Source: Stratiolaelaps scimitus
Taxonomy: Eukaryota > Arthropoda > Arachnida > Mesostigmata > Laelapidae
DNA: 64,000 bases
Assembly: GCA_019614645.1 (NCBI GenBank)
Contig: JABWDB010000008.1
Location: 6,758,001 to 6,822,000, forward strand
Reading direction: 5' to 3'
Under the pieces are notes generated by a model that worked only from the letters and a program-made list of their open reading frames with translations, ran no database searches and was not told where the DNA came from. Both the position numbers and the translations under genes were made by a program. Positions 10,771-21,639 of the stretch are shown here, in pieces (position 1 is the stretch's first letter; every line of letters starts with the position of its first letter).

Positions 10771-12641
10771 ATTATTGGTTGCGCTCACCAGTGATCTCGT
10801 TTTGTTTGTCGCGTCTATCGATCTGCGCCGTGGTGCACAATGCTGCCGGCACGAGTTCCAAAGCCTTGAATGAACTCCCGTAAGGGTAAGCTTGACAAAT
10901 CGACGAAGACTCAATCCTAGGAGGTCAACGACGCCGGAGTAGGGTCAGTTCAGGACATTGGACGCCGAAAGGATAGCTCCTAAAGAACAATCTTCTCCTA
11001 AAACAAACTTAAGAAGGATATATGGATTGAAGCAGGAAGGCGAATACGAACGCCCCCGAGATTTCCCGTGTCTGCTTGCGAGGACGATGTCGAGCCGAAG
11101 AACATACACGTACAGATTATTTATACACATAAACATACGCATGTCCTAGACGCTTCTATTTATTGATACATTCATCATGTCGAGCTCGTGGATGAGAATT
11201 TCAGTGAGAGGTAACCAAAGAGAGATAGAGAGATAGAAGGTTAAAAGGGTCAGAGAGCTGTGCGTAATGTGTTTGGCAGTGGGCAAGGCGGACAAGCAAG
11301 GATAGCTGAACTGCGTCGACAATCTCCCTCATGGTGGGATCGTGAAGCTGCTTGCCTGAATGAGACATCCCCGCTCGACAATAAGCTTTAGCAACTGGGC
11401 AAACGACAATGATTGCGATTTACAGCACACCCTTGAAATGTAAGATTTGTTCTACCCATAGCTCGAGTACCCGGTGGGTATGTACAATCTATCTGCGTGA
11501 TTGAGTTCGACAGTATAGATGGCGAGTAGACATCAGAGATGTGACGAAACGCCTTAGGATGTGGATGTATTCGAAAGTAAATGATGGAAAATCAGAAAAC
11601 AAAAAAATCCTATCTTGTTAAACTCTCGGCAGGAAAATCTCTCGGAAAGTAAAATACTCGGCACTATTATTATATACTAATATGATCACTGCATGATACA
11701 TGGCAGTTTGCACAGGGACGCTGTAATTCTTCAATACCTGGTGTGCAATCAGAGATGATCCAAACAATTTCGGACTTCTTTTAATATAGATGCTTCAAAT
11801 CGAAGACATTAATGGGCTACCCTCCGCAGCCTAACCTGGCGCCTTTGACCAGCGATAGCATGTATCGCGAGGTTTCCTCTTCGCATTGAGAAACACACTT
11901 GCTTATAACCCGTTATCGTGACTGGCCCCATGCTGAAACACAGGCGCAATATCCAAACAGAACCGAACCAGATGCTGCTGGTATTGGTTCTGTAAAATGC
12001 CATCTGCTTGTTAGTGAAATTGCAAAAATAGACTCCCATGAATACCAAGCGCCGTCGAATTGAACTCAGATCAGTGACGCTACAAGGTTGCTGAGGTTTC
12101 ATCACATGAGGTTCATAGGGGAATATATAGAAAAACATACAAAATCGCAGCACTAATTTGCTTGAGCACGACAGGCTCTCTATAATTTGGCTAATTTTTC
12201 GACGTTTTGACGTTTAGCTTGACCAGGTTAGGCTGTGGCGTTGTCCGAAGTCGGTCGCCCGATCGCATCGTGTTCGACTAGTTGACCGTTCCCATTAGGA
12301 AGACAACACGCGGCCTGATGTCAGCTCCATCTGGAGCACCCGTGTCGAAGGGCGCGGGGTTGCGCCACGAGCGTACATACGTACGTTCCTATGATCAAGC
12401 CGACTCCACTATCAGCTCGTATACCATGAAAGTGGCCGTTCCCAAAGCTAGCGACCATTGCCAAGCCCAAACTGTTTGCCCTCATGTGTTTCGAGTGGGG
12501 AGAGTTCAGGCGGTTGACACACCGGTGGTGGGGACCCCGTCGAGGTGGCACGCTTAGGGGCACTTTTCCGAAGTCTAGAATCGGCCGGTGGGCGTCAGCA
12601 GTCGCGGCAACTACCAACTATTACTACTAACTGCTAGACTC
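10771..12641. other. Non-coding or unrecognised stretch
   Basis: Mixed-composition DNA. ORFs at 11809-12153 (minus) and 12282-12617 (both strands) show no family features and no convincing splice junctions. Confidence 0.3.
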
Positions 12642-13004
12642 TCAATAGGTTTCCCTCCCGCTCCTCGTTCCTCTCGTAATAAGCGAGGGACTTAACCTTA
12701 CTCTAGGCTTAGCCGCGTTATAATCTAGCTGCTCGAGGATTATTGCAACGAACGCGCGCGTTATATTAACGACGTTAGAATAAGCCACCGCGTACCCTTG
12801 GCGATCATATAACCATATTGATATCCGTATTATACATAGAAAATGTACGACCCCGGTAGATGTAGGGACTACGAGACGCGAACACGGAGTGCGAGAGCAG
12901 ATATTGCCGTGGTCGCTGGCTGAACCGAACGAGTGGACCGTCACCCATGTAAATCGACCCGGCCAACGTTCCAATAGGAGCGTCGCTAATAACAGCGTTA
13001 GCAT
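12642..13004 (-). CDS. Candidate 120-aa ORF, hydrophobic N-terminus
   Basis: A minus-strand ORF starts at a true ATG with MLTLLLATLLLERWPGRF, a short hydrophobic segment that could be a signal or anchor sequence, and continues 120 codons through a CpG-rich sequence. I see no TATA box, splice signal or AATAAA that fixes it, and no known domain. Confidence 0.2.
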   Translation of the reverse strand: MLTLLLATLLLERWPGRFTWVTVHSFGSASDHGNICSRTPCSRLVVPTSTGVVHFLCIIRISIWLYDRQGYAVAYSNVVNITRAFVAIILEQLDYNAAKPRVRLSPSLITRGTRSGRETY

Positions 13005-13071
13005 AACTGGCAGCGCTTACAGATTGCAGCTAGTCCGTGATTTTGCCTATAGTTAGGGCACAGACCGGCGA

Positions 13072-13112
13072 AGCAGGATCAGAGAACATGGCTCACGAAG
13101 CCTGATCCTGCT
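13072..13112. repeat. Short hairpin (11-bp perfect stem)
   Basis: AGCAGGATCAG at 13072-13082 is matched by its exact reverse complement at 13102-13112 across a 19-base spacer. There is no run of T after it and no gene at its 5' side, so no role is assigned. Confidence 0.6.
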
Positions 13113-14342
13113 GGCGGATATAGACTAATTCGAAACTTTTGAAAAGCGAAAGCTTGATGTTGCATATGCGCTGACATAAGTCACACTTCGAATTTTATTG
13201 CACCGTAGAGGTAGGTAAACTATAGAGAGAGAGAGAGAGGGAGAGAGTCAGTGCTTACTCGCCGCCGCAAGAAAAGTTCGAAATACTAATTACTACAACG
13301 CCCTTTAAAACGTCTTGTTGTACTGACTAGATGTTTGTTTCTCGACTTTCAACTGCAGATATTCGGGGAATATACACTGTAGACCCATAATGTTTTAGAC
13401 CATAAAAGGCTACAATGCAGAAATATATGGATGAATATATGATGTTCATTACTCCTAGTGAATTCAGGAAGCTTGATACAAGTGATACTTTAATTACATG
13501 TTAAATGCGAAAATTACTTCGTATAAAGATCACGATATTAATAATACAAAAAGGAGGACTCAGTTTATTATCTACTATATCATCATATAATCTAAATACT
13601 TTATTGTGCCATTGTCACGTCCTGAGTTTCCAACGCAACATTGCGATATCTAGTACACGTTATATCATACAGCCACTTTTCTCATCACGTCTTTGAATGG
13701 TGGGTCTTGGCTACACGCGTGGTTCCCACTCTATATCTAATTATTCGACTGCAATGGATTGGATTAGCTTTGCATGCTACGTTGTTGCACAGCGCACCAT
13801 TTCTATCATGAAACACGGCAGATAGTCGGTACCGCTCAAGCGCTGCAGGCGCGAATACGCTAACATATAGAGAACGATGTGTATGCTGCAGGCAGAATAT
13901 AGGTTTGTCTCTGACAAGAGACGATTTACAGTCTCGAGTAGACCTCATTGTTTCTTTTCTGTTTCGTCAACTCTTTGAGGAGATTCATCTATGTTCAGTC
14001 GATCTGAGCTCTGCTAATTCATGTTTATCCCTTGGCCTAGTGTTTGCAATTTTCTCAAACGCCATCGTGCCTGATATAATACAATGATCGCTAGATGAAC
14101 ATGTGTTTATTATTACTATTATTATTATTATTATCTGTCCATCTGTGGATGCCATCATCTTGTTATGTTCGCATAAATATTCACTGAACATCTTCTTCAA
14201 ATAAACCTATTACCTGTTGTTTAATTAGGAAATGTTATTAATATACGATGCGGACAAACCGAATCAAACTGTCAGCGGAATTTGCTTCAAAGATGTAGCT
14301 ACTTCCGCAACACTGAGGAGAGTGTTTAAGAGAAGTTTTCAG
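13113..14342. other. AT-rich non-coding stretch
   Basis: Contains a GA microsatellite (about 13224-13247) and an ATT trinucleotide run (about 14110-14132). No exon is supported. Confidence 0.4.
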
Positions 14343-14426
14343 GCTGACTCTCAGCCAACATTCAACGTCCACAACACTAAACCGATTCTAACTAAACGAG
14401 CTAAAAGCATTACAGTGCAAGAATAG
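14343..14426 (+). CDS. Candidate terminal exon, ADSQPTFN family
   Basis: A TTTTCAG acceptor ends at 14342. The next 27 codons read ADSQPTFN, a linker, and AKSITVQE before TAG. A paralogous segment with the same start and end, differing in the linker, lies on the minus strand at 1649-1726. Conservation of the protein pattern between two diverged copies argues that this frame was coding. No AATAAA was found close downstream. The protein is not recognised. Confidence 0.35.
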   Translation, partial: ADSQPTFNVHNTKPILTKRAKSITVQE

Positions 14427-15107
14427 AAGTCTCTTTCTTCTCTAGGTAATTCGTTCAATTATTCAGTGAACCACGATCTTTCTCTCAATCTCTCTCCCAC
14501 TCTCGAGCCCATCCCATGTCTTGTCCGTACATATTCATATGGACTGTGTATTCGTGGGCAGCGTTTGTGTCTGTGTAGATGAACCTACCTAGATGAGCCT
14601 AACTCGAATCTGTTGAGGCAGAGATGACTATGCCCGAGACCCATGGCCGCGCGCTGTGCGAATACAGCAAAACCAATCTTACATCGTTTTACAAAAATGT
14701 TCTTCTCCAATTATCTTCTCTGCAACGACCGCTTTGCCAGGTAACTGGCTTGCCCGTTGTCTCGACCCATTTGCCTAGGTAGGCAGGCTAACCTTCGTTG
14801 TTGTTCCCGTGTGCGCAGGTTTCCGGCTCCCTGTCCTCTGCTTTAACGCTCGTCGCCTTATCCCCTGCTGGCCGGCTGCCTTCCACCGGGCCTCGGCCGG
14901 TTCAGCTCGTTCTTCTGCTCAGGTGTCATTGGTCGCAGCGGGTGCCCCCGAGCAAAACACTTAGCTGCTGTCCCACATTCGCTTAGGTAACCCAAATTCG
15001 AAAATCTATTTCTGCGCTCCCTGCGCCTCCCGGCGGCCTTTTCCCTGTACCGGAACGGCCGGTGGGCTTCCCTGAGTGATGGATGAACCAGCTAAGCCGG
15101 CGTTGAC
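14427..15107. other. No gene recognised
   Basis: GC content rises from about 14.78 kb. A segment bounded by AG at 14819 and a CAG/GTGTC junction near 14920 could be an exon, but its reading frame is not informative. Confidence 0.3.
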
Positions 15108-15416
15108 ATGGCGGCCTCGAAAATATTCATGCCACTGTGGCCGCGCGCCGGTACGAGTGGCGGTCATACGACCGACCAGTCTAACCTGATCCGCGGTCAG
15201 GATCAGCCACTCACTTGGCAGGCGGGCAGACAGACGGCCAGCAGGTCGACCGGTAACCTCAACCCGGGCAAGCTCACTATGCAAATTAGTTGTCGTCACC
15301 GCTATCTCGGGGGTTTGTTAATATGCGAAACGTCAGAGGAGAGCAGTCCAGAGTCTCAGGCCTCGTCCACTAACCCGTTCCGGTGGCCATTTGTATTGTT
15401 GGGACTTGATCAAAAG
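15108..15416 (+). CDS. Candidate first coding exon (103 codons)
   Basis: An ATG in a good context (GACATGG) opens 103 codons that end exactly in phase at a CAAAAG/GTAGGA donor (15417). The sequence is hydrophilic, with Ser/Thr/Gln-rich stretches (SEESSPESQASSTNP), like a disordered N-terminal region. The minus strand is also open across 15006-15299, as is common in GC-rich DNA, so the strand is not certain. No downstream exon was identified and no family is recognised. Confidence 0.3.
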
Positions 15417-16030
15417 GTAGGAGACGAATACGACTTACACGCTCGTATGCACTTCCGTTACATGTATACTGTTGCGTGATATGATGATGGGTCATTTCGC
15501 TGGCTGCGTTGAAACTTTGCCTCCCTTCGAAAATTCAAAACACTGCACAATACACGTTACAATAATGATACCAGGCCTTCATCGTTAGTGCGTTGGTCCA
15601 TCCTCAGCTCGGTGTCGTTGTCGAAGGACTTTCGCGGAAATCTCATCTCAGGTAGGAGTACCCTAGAGAAATTGGTCAGCATTCACGAGCTCATTTTTGG
15701 ATCTGTTCTTTTCATGTTGAGACCGATGATCCTGTCACGGGAGTGATGGACATTTTTAAGCTCTGCTATAATCTGTATACACTTACAGTGGAATTACCTA
15801 AGTCCCAAAAAAAGGCCATTCATTTTCCTAAGCACACGTCTTTCGTTCTAATCAGCGTAACTGCGGGAAGATACAGTTATTTAGAGCGTATTCTCCTCTT
15901 TACAAATTCCATGATCAGCAATGGTCAGCAACCGACCTGTTCATAACAGCATTCATCCGCAGTACACATTCGCCTAGGTAATAGTTTTCTTCTCTTTCAG
16001 TGAATGGAACACCTGTTCCTTCCCACCTAT

Positions 16031-16033
<3 letters not shown>
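15417..16033. other. Probable intron or intergenic DNA
   Basis: AT-richer sequence after the donor at 15417. A 67-codon ORF at 15743-15946 has no splice support. Confidence 0.3.

Positions 16034-16066
<33 letters not shown>
16034..16066 (+). repeat. (AT)n microsatellite
   Basis: About 16 uninterrupted TA units. Confidence 0.95.
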
Positions 16067-16068
<2 letters not shown>

Positions 16069-17337
16069 TACATATACAGCTGCTTATTTTGGCGAAACTA
16101 GCATACATAGGTACATACCTACGACTGTGATAGGGTCGGTGATTGCCCCCCACTGTGGCCGTATGTTATCATAAGCTCAAGTAGCAAGCAGGATGCTGTT
16201 CGTACCAGCACAAGCGACTGTACCTCACGCCCGCTGCACCGCGCGCCGCCCTGGGCCAAGCGTCGTTTACCGAGGGTGGAGTAGTACTCAGCGGATCGGC
16301 TGTGTGAGCCCGCTAACTTCAGATATCTCTCTCTCTCTCTCTGTAAGTGTATGCTCGTGGCTGTGCTCACGGCCGGACCCCAAATCTTATTTGGCTGCCA
16401 ATACCCGCTTGGCCGACATGCCAGAAAACCCCGCTCACTATGTGGACAAGCGCATTATCCAGCCTTACTTTGTCGCGTTTGCCTATTTCGCGATCTTATC
16501 TCTACACGAACGTTCAGAATTGAACGTGTCTTGTAGATGACCGTCTAGGTCGCGAGGTTCACGGCTCCGTCTTATTTCACTGCATTTAGTGTCTTCGACA
16601 TTGATGCTCTTCCATCGCATCGTGTTCGGTACAACGCAGCGTGGCCGCAACGTGGATCTGTGAAGGATTTGTCTGCCTGATTTAGCGGCCGCCCGCAGCC
16701 CAGGCGCGTGGCTCAGTCGTTCAGATTTCAGACGCCGTTATCCCATGGGAAGGCGCTGCGCGCCCGGAGCGAAGCTTCTCGCCGGAAAACTCGGCAAATC
16801 AAGGAGGCGAACCTGCGACTCTGGTATGTGCTACAGTGAGAGAGGAGATTGAAGTTTTAGTCACAGGCTGAGGTAATTTCCGCTTTGGCGCGTTTATATA
16901 TGTATGCCACCGAGTCTGTCTGGACGGCTACGCGGATGTGTGCGCTGCCTGCAGTGTGATTCCCTGGGCCTATTCCTTGGATTGTTCCTCGACTGACTCT
17001 GCACGAATGCACCCTGGCACGCAATACTAGAGCCGAAAGAGACACCATTTACCAATCCTACTAAACATAACACGAATGTTTGAGTGTCGCTGTAGCCAGA
17101 TTGCTACATAAGATTATGAAGTATTGACGTGTGTGTTTAAATTCTGTTTTCTTCAAAACATTGAAAGTTAGTAGGATGTCGAGATTGGTTTTGATGTAAC
17201 GTTGGTTGAGCAGTTCACTTGATAACAGAATAGCGGCCCGGGGCGAGCAACTTGACTTTGTGAATCTCATACAAACGTGTACCGATTTTGACGTTCTGCA
17301 AAAACTATGGTAACCGAATATACATTTATATATATAT
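16067..17337. other. No gene fixed; one protein-like ORF tail
   Basis: Plus-strand frame 16193-16540 ends with a protein-like tail (YVDKRIIQPYFVAFAYFAIL) that begins at an ATG at 16419, but upstream it passes through a (CT)n run with a GTAAGT donor at 16342. A minus-strand TATATAAA motif near 16893 has no matching gene start. Confidence 0.25.
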
Positions 17338-17362
17338 ATTAGGTTGACCCAAAAATAATGAG
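17338..17362 (+). mobile_element. Mariner-like terminal inverted repeat remnant
   Basis: TTAGGTTGACCCAAAAATAA resembles the 5' ends of mariner elements, which commonly start with a TTAGGTTG-type motif. No matching right end and no transposase were found, so it would be a lone terminal fragment. Confidence 0.3.
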
Positions 17363-17726
17363 CTAATAAATGAACTCCTATCGTCTTGCACGGAATTCTT
17401 ATTCTTGGCCGGTTTGGATTCAAATTCGGCGAGTAATGAGACACAGCAATGAGGAAGCAGGCGGCGCAAAAGCCACTAGCATTCAGCTTTCGATGGGCGT
17501 TTAAAATGGCAACCGCCGGAGCAGGTCCCTCAGACTTGCATTTTCACAAGAAAAGTGTCAGGTTTATGTTTCAAAAGAAGAAATGTCCAGCTGAAATCCA
17601 TCCAAGGTTGGTTAGCGTGCACGGCCATAATGCCCTGAATCGACGACAGGTGTACGCAGTTTAGGTAAGGCTGCTGGGACATTACTAAATATCGAGGGCG
17701 TCTACCACTTCCCAAATTTGATTCGA

Positions 17727-17743
17727 ATATATATATATATATG

Positions 17744-17776
<33 letters not shown>
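17727..17776 (+). repeat. Compound (AT)n(GA)n microsatellite
   Basis: Interrupted AT repeats run directly into about 12 AG units. Confidence 0.9.
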
Positions 17777-19179
17777 CAAACGTAGGCTCACAAATGGAGC
17801 AGATTTCCCCATTATATTCGAACATTTAGCAGAGAAGTTCCATCAAGGTGTTAGGGTAAGGCCATCGATTTGATTTCAAACGTTTTTCATTTCACCTGAG
17901 AATCAGACGAAGAATATTTATGAACGGTTCATGTTGCAACCGCGGTCTTGGCGCTCAGCCATCAGGTTTTTTGTGTCAAATCCATATGAAAGAGGATAGA
18001 GAGCGATTTCGGACCACGAAGAAATAACAGGGATTACTCTTCAATTTCAAAGTTGGCTAAGTAAAGGTAATCTAAATGCTCAAGTTCACCAATTCTCAGT
18101 AACGAAACTAAAACTCACCGAAAACTGGCCACGAACGACCGGCACTCAAATGTGAAAGGTACAGCCGTCCATAGGAGAGGTAGTCGAAGTTTCCAACCGA
18201 ATACGGCATACGTATGATGTGTGGCTAGGCTCCATGTACAGTTTGCGGAATGTAGTTTTTTTCCAATCAATACCGAGGTCTGGCCAATCATATATATATA
18301 TATATATATATATACGTAGAAAAGCACTATGGACAGAGGAGGACAATGTAAATGTATAATGTCAATACGCAATCACTCTACGCTTGTTCTTGTCGTTGTC
18401 AAACATTTACGAAGTATCCCTGCTATGGTATCGGTAGCCTTCAGCGCCGGAAGCGTTGAAATTACGCGAAAGGCGGGCCCACGTAACTGCCTAACTGGCA
18501 AGGGTGGCTCGAATTGAGAGCTGTCCGCCCAGGAGACTGAATACACCCGTCGGGTTTACGGCGCAGCACGGGATTAAAAGTAACAGATCGCACAGATTGC
18601 ACACGGCGTGAGACCTAATACGCAGCAGTCCGTTTGGCTATGCTGCAATTGATCATAGCTTCTCAAACTTACGATATGTCAAACTTTTCGCCTAGTAAAG
18701 CTCGTGGATATACATAGATAACCATCAGCTGCTATTCATCAGTCCACCTAATAATAGTAATAGACACATGCAAAAGAAAATACGCTGATATTCTACGAGA
18801 GGATATGTGTGACAACCAAGCGATGGCACCGCTTGATCAGAATCTTGTGAATCGCGATGCGCTAGTCCGGTGATCCACTGACCAGCTACACTCAGCCAGT
18901 ATAGAGAAGCGCAACAGAACGATTTTCTTGGAAATTAAGCCTAAATAGTGAAGCAGGAGAAATTAGAAGAGGGCAGGGTCAGTCACTATTGCTAATTAAT
19001 GGGCACCCTTTTGATGCAGTCTACTTGCTTGATTTGATCATTTCGATCCCAGTTTAGTTTGAAACAGACGAATTCAATATCTAAGTTGGGTCAATCAATC
19101 TTTGAAAAATAATTGAATAGAACAAAAACAAGCATTGCACGAGCCGAGCGTGTTGAACGCTACGTCCCTTATTACCGAC
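17777..19179. other. Non-coding stretch
   Basis: Only an (AT)n tract (18290-18314) stands out. No exon, promoter or RNA gene is supported. Confidence 0.4.
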
Positions 19180-19255
19180 GAGGCCTGACGATGAGAGCTC
19201 GAACTCACGTGCCAAAAAGGGCATCGCCTGTGCTTAAAGCTAAGTAACCGACCTC
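19180..19255 (-). repeat. tRNA-like sequence, probable SINE head
   Basis: The minus strand gives a 76-base tRNA-like unit. GAGGTC pairs with GGCCTC at the ends (one G-T pair), a T arm has stem TGAG/CTCA around TTCGAGCT, and a short TGCC/GGCA stem encloses a T-rich loop. The internal B-box position reads GAGTTCGAGCTC. The D arm and anticodon loop are abnormal in length, so this is not a normal tRNA. A tRNA-derived SINE or decayed tRNA is the likely identity. Confidence 0.35.
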
Positions 19256-20040
19256 TGGAACGGCTGTAGGCCACTGCATGCCGACCGACAGTGCAGCTTA
19301 ATCAGCTAATAACCCCTCAGCGTATTTCGGACCGAACCCTGGTAGGCTCCCAAATCTAAAGGGAGAAATCTAGCCAGACTCAGACGGGCTAACGCCACTT
19401 CGTATGTAGGGTAGGCCGTGGTCCTACTTGGGATTCTACGGCAGACAAAAACACATAAGTATCTCTATCCATCGGATGTGTTAGCAACGGGATTCATAAG
19501 AATCGCTTCGTCTGCAGATAATTCTCAGCACGACTGTGTAAGATGCTGTGAGCGAGCGATTCGTACAAGGAAGCACAAATTGAGAAACACTAATAGTGGC
19601 AATAGAGTATGGACTCTTTCTTGAGAATATTTTCGCACTTCGCCGCGGTGGACACCGACGGTGCGGCTCGATCCAATCCATTGGTAACTATAGCGCAACC
19701 TGGGGTCTGTAAGACAATTCTGAGATATTCACCCAGAAGAGACAAATGACCATAATCATCCCTTTATAAGGATGGCTCTCCTGCGATGGGTTGGAAGATC
19801 TGGCTCGCTAAAATACGCTAGTGTCTTCCATTTGACCTAATCAAGCAGAGGCGCTAATCAAGCCGCTTCGTATTCAACCAAAAGCCTGTATCATGTGCAT
19901 CACCGAAAGTCAGAAACAGCTTTTTTCTACACACTAATTCTTGTAAGTGAGTGCCGAGGTTTTGAAAACTTATTTGTTTGTTGTGCTCGTCGAAGCATCT
20001 AATTGATCCGAAGGTCTATGTCATGCTTTGGCATACCATA

Positions 20041-20201
20041 CCTATATGTACTCTAGTCAAACGGATTGTTCTATGAATATTCGCATGCGCAGATTACACT
20101 ACATTCAAAGGAGCTTTGTGAAATAACTCACCGTTGAATGTAATATAATATGCGCATGCGAATCTTCAAAGGACAGACCGTTTGACTAGAATACATATAG
20201 G
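20041..20201. mobile_element. 161-bp foldback MITE with TA target duplication
   Basis: The left arm (20041-20108) and right arm (20134-20201) are near-complete inverted repeats over 68 bases, with the ends CCTATATGTA and TACATATAGG matching perfectly. The 25-base spacer is unpaired. Both ends are flanked by TA (20039-20040 and 20202-20203), the signature of Tc1/mariner-type insertion. There is no coding capacity. It lies about 290 bases beyond the AATAAA of the 20643-21499 gene. Confidence 0.8.
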
Positions 20202-20418
20202 TAACGTGTTAAACTGTTTGACACGCAATGTCGACACTGGACAACTACATGTGGAGTCTAAGCTTAAGTCTGTTCTGCCGAGGCGGCGCGGTTCGTCTAT
20301 TAGGCCATACAACACCATGGCAGATGTCCACGCTGGTCGCCCGTCCGCCGAGACACACGACGCTGCTGGATCGGCCATTATAGACGCAGCATCATCAGAG
20401 CTGAAGAATACTATGTAT

Positions 20419-20421
<3 letters not shown>

Positions 20422-20456
<35 letters not shown>
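20422..20456 (+). repeat. (AT)n microsatellite
   Basis: About 17 TA units, placed just beyond the 3' end of the minus-strand gene. The plus-strand ORF that runs into it (20182-20457) owes its Tyr-Ile tail to this repeat. Confidence 0.95.
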
Positions 20457-20457
<1 letters not shown>

Positions 20458-20486
20458 CAATGACTCAAGATGTATTGACATTTTAA

Positions 20487-20492
20487 TTTATT
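20487..20492 (-). terminator. Polyadenylation signal AATAAA
   Basis: Reverse complement of TTTATT, about 150 bases after the stop codon of the minus-strand gene. Confidence 0.6.
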
Positions 20493-20642
20493 ATTTACAA
20501 TCTATAGTGATATTGCCACACAATCCAAATGTACATAAGTTGAGCATACTGACGGGTGATTTCGCAACTCCAAATTATGATACGATACTCAACTCGGACT
20601 AGTCTCTTCTCGCGCAAAGTAACTATATAATAATAATTTTGG

Positions 20643-21499
20643 TCACGAATCCCTCTTTGAGGGGGCCGTTAGATTTGATTTTATGAACCGTGTCACTGTT
20701 GAGACCAGGCTCGTCTTCCTCAAGCCAGCCAGCTTGCTTCGTACTGTATCGAGTTCCCAGTCGTTTTGATCGAGAAGCTCCCAGATGTCGCTCTCCTTTC
20801 GGCCAAATTCGCGGACGAGTTCAGCGATTTTGCTCTTGCCCTGGGAGCTGGCCTGGACATCAAGCTTCGCTTGCGCCAAATCCACCTCCCACTTCATATC
20901 TTCCAGCTTCCTCATGGCCCAATCCTCTCCTCTATCGAAGCGTATCGACCACAGCCGTACGCAGATATTCTTCTCCGCCGATGACAATTCCCGTCGCCCT
21001 GAAACAATACGTCAATCACAGGGGGGATGATGGTTAGCATGATTATATGTTTGAATGACATTAGAAGGAGTTCAATGAGAAGTTTCTTCTGCACAATCTC
21101 GATCTGAGCACGGTAACCATAGGCATTTCATAAGGAATTTAGTGTTGACGTCATCAGACACTCTATGCGAATTTGTGTGGCATCACGGGTTCACTGGGGA
21201 TGACCGGAAGGTGTCGAGATGAAGACAACGAGTGTCTTCATTCGACCGGTTCCAGCACGTGAGATGGCGCAAACTGCACCCTCGCGTGTTCAACGATCTC
21301 TCGATCTAACACTACATCTCATTAATTCGAGGTAACTGAAAGCAATCCCTGCGTGATCATGTCGCCGAAACAAACCGACTCTGTGGTGTGTTCCGCTCGC
21401 GTCACTGCCCGCAACGAATCAATAGATCGCAAATACAATAGATAAATGTAGACTCATTTTAAGTTACATACTGCATGAAGATCGTCGCTTTGGGATCAT
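20643..21499 (-). CDS. Small two-exon protein, CUE/UBA-like segment (127 aa)
   Basis: Exon 1 (21499-21472) is MIPKRRSSC plus one base. Exon 2 (20998-20643) follows a TTTCAG acceptor and joins in phase (TGC A/GG CGA), ending at TGA. The 127-residue product is highly charged. Its middle (residues about 70-100: IAELVREF, DIWELLDQNDWELDTVRSKL) resembles the helical pattern of CUE/UBA ubiquitin-binding domains, where a similar acidic-hydrophobic Asn/Asp-Trp motif precedes the last helix. That match is by eye and uncertain. ATG 21499 is the first ATG after the predicted transcription start, and AATAAA follows the stop. The first exon is Arg/Lys-rich. The intron is about 470 bases. Confidence 0.68.
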
Positions 21500-21607
21500 C
21501 TTGTCAGCGGCGTTGAGCCCGTGCCAAAAGTTGACTTCTGTTTAGGTAGCAGAGCGACTACACGCGAAGGGCGACACTCGATGAACGCGGTGAACAAATA
21601 CGAAGGT

Positions 21608-21635
21608 GAATGACTGAGAGCTCGGCCTTTATATA
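21608..21635 (-). promoter_or_regulatory. TATA box and TCATTC initiator of the 127-aa gene
   Basis: On the minus strand TATATAAA (21635-21628) is followed by TCATTC (21613-21608), a perfect match to the arthropod initiator TCAKTY. No ATG occurs between it and the start codon at 21499, giving a leader of about 110 bases. The TATA-initiator spacing is a little shorter than usual. Confidence 0.55.
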
Positions 21636-21639
21636 CTAA

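Noticed and set aside
19180..19255. Functional tRNA gene of 76 bases
   Set aside because: The acceptor stem has only six pairs, the D stem has a four-base loop, and the anticodon arm is malformed. Kept only as a SINE-like element.
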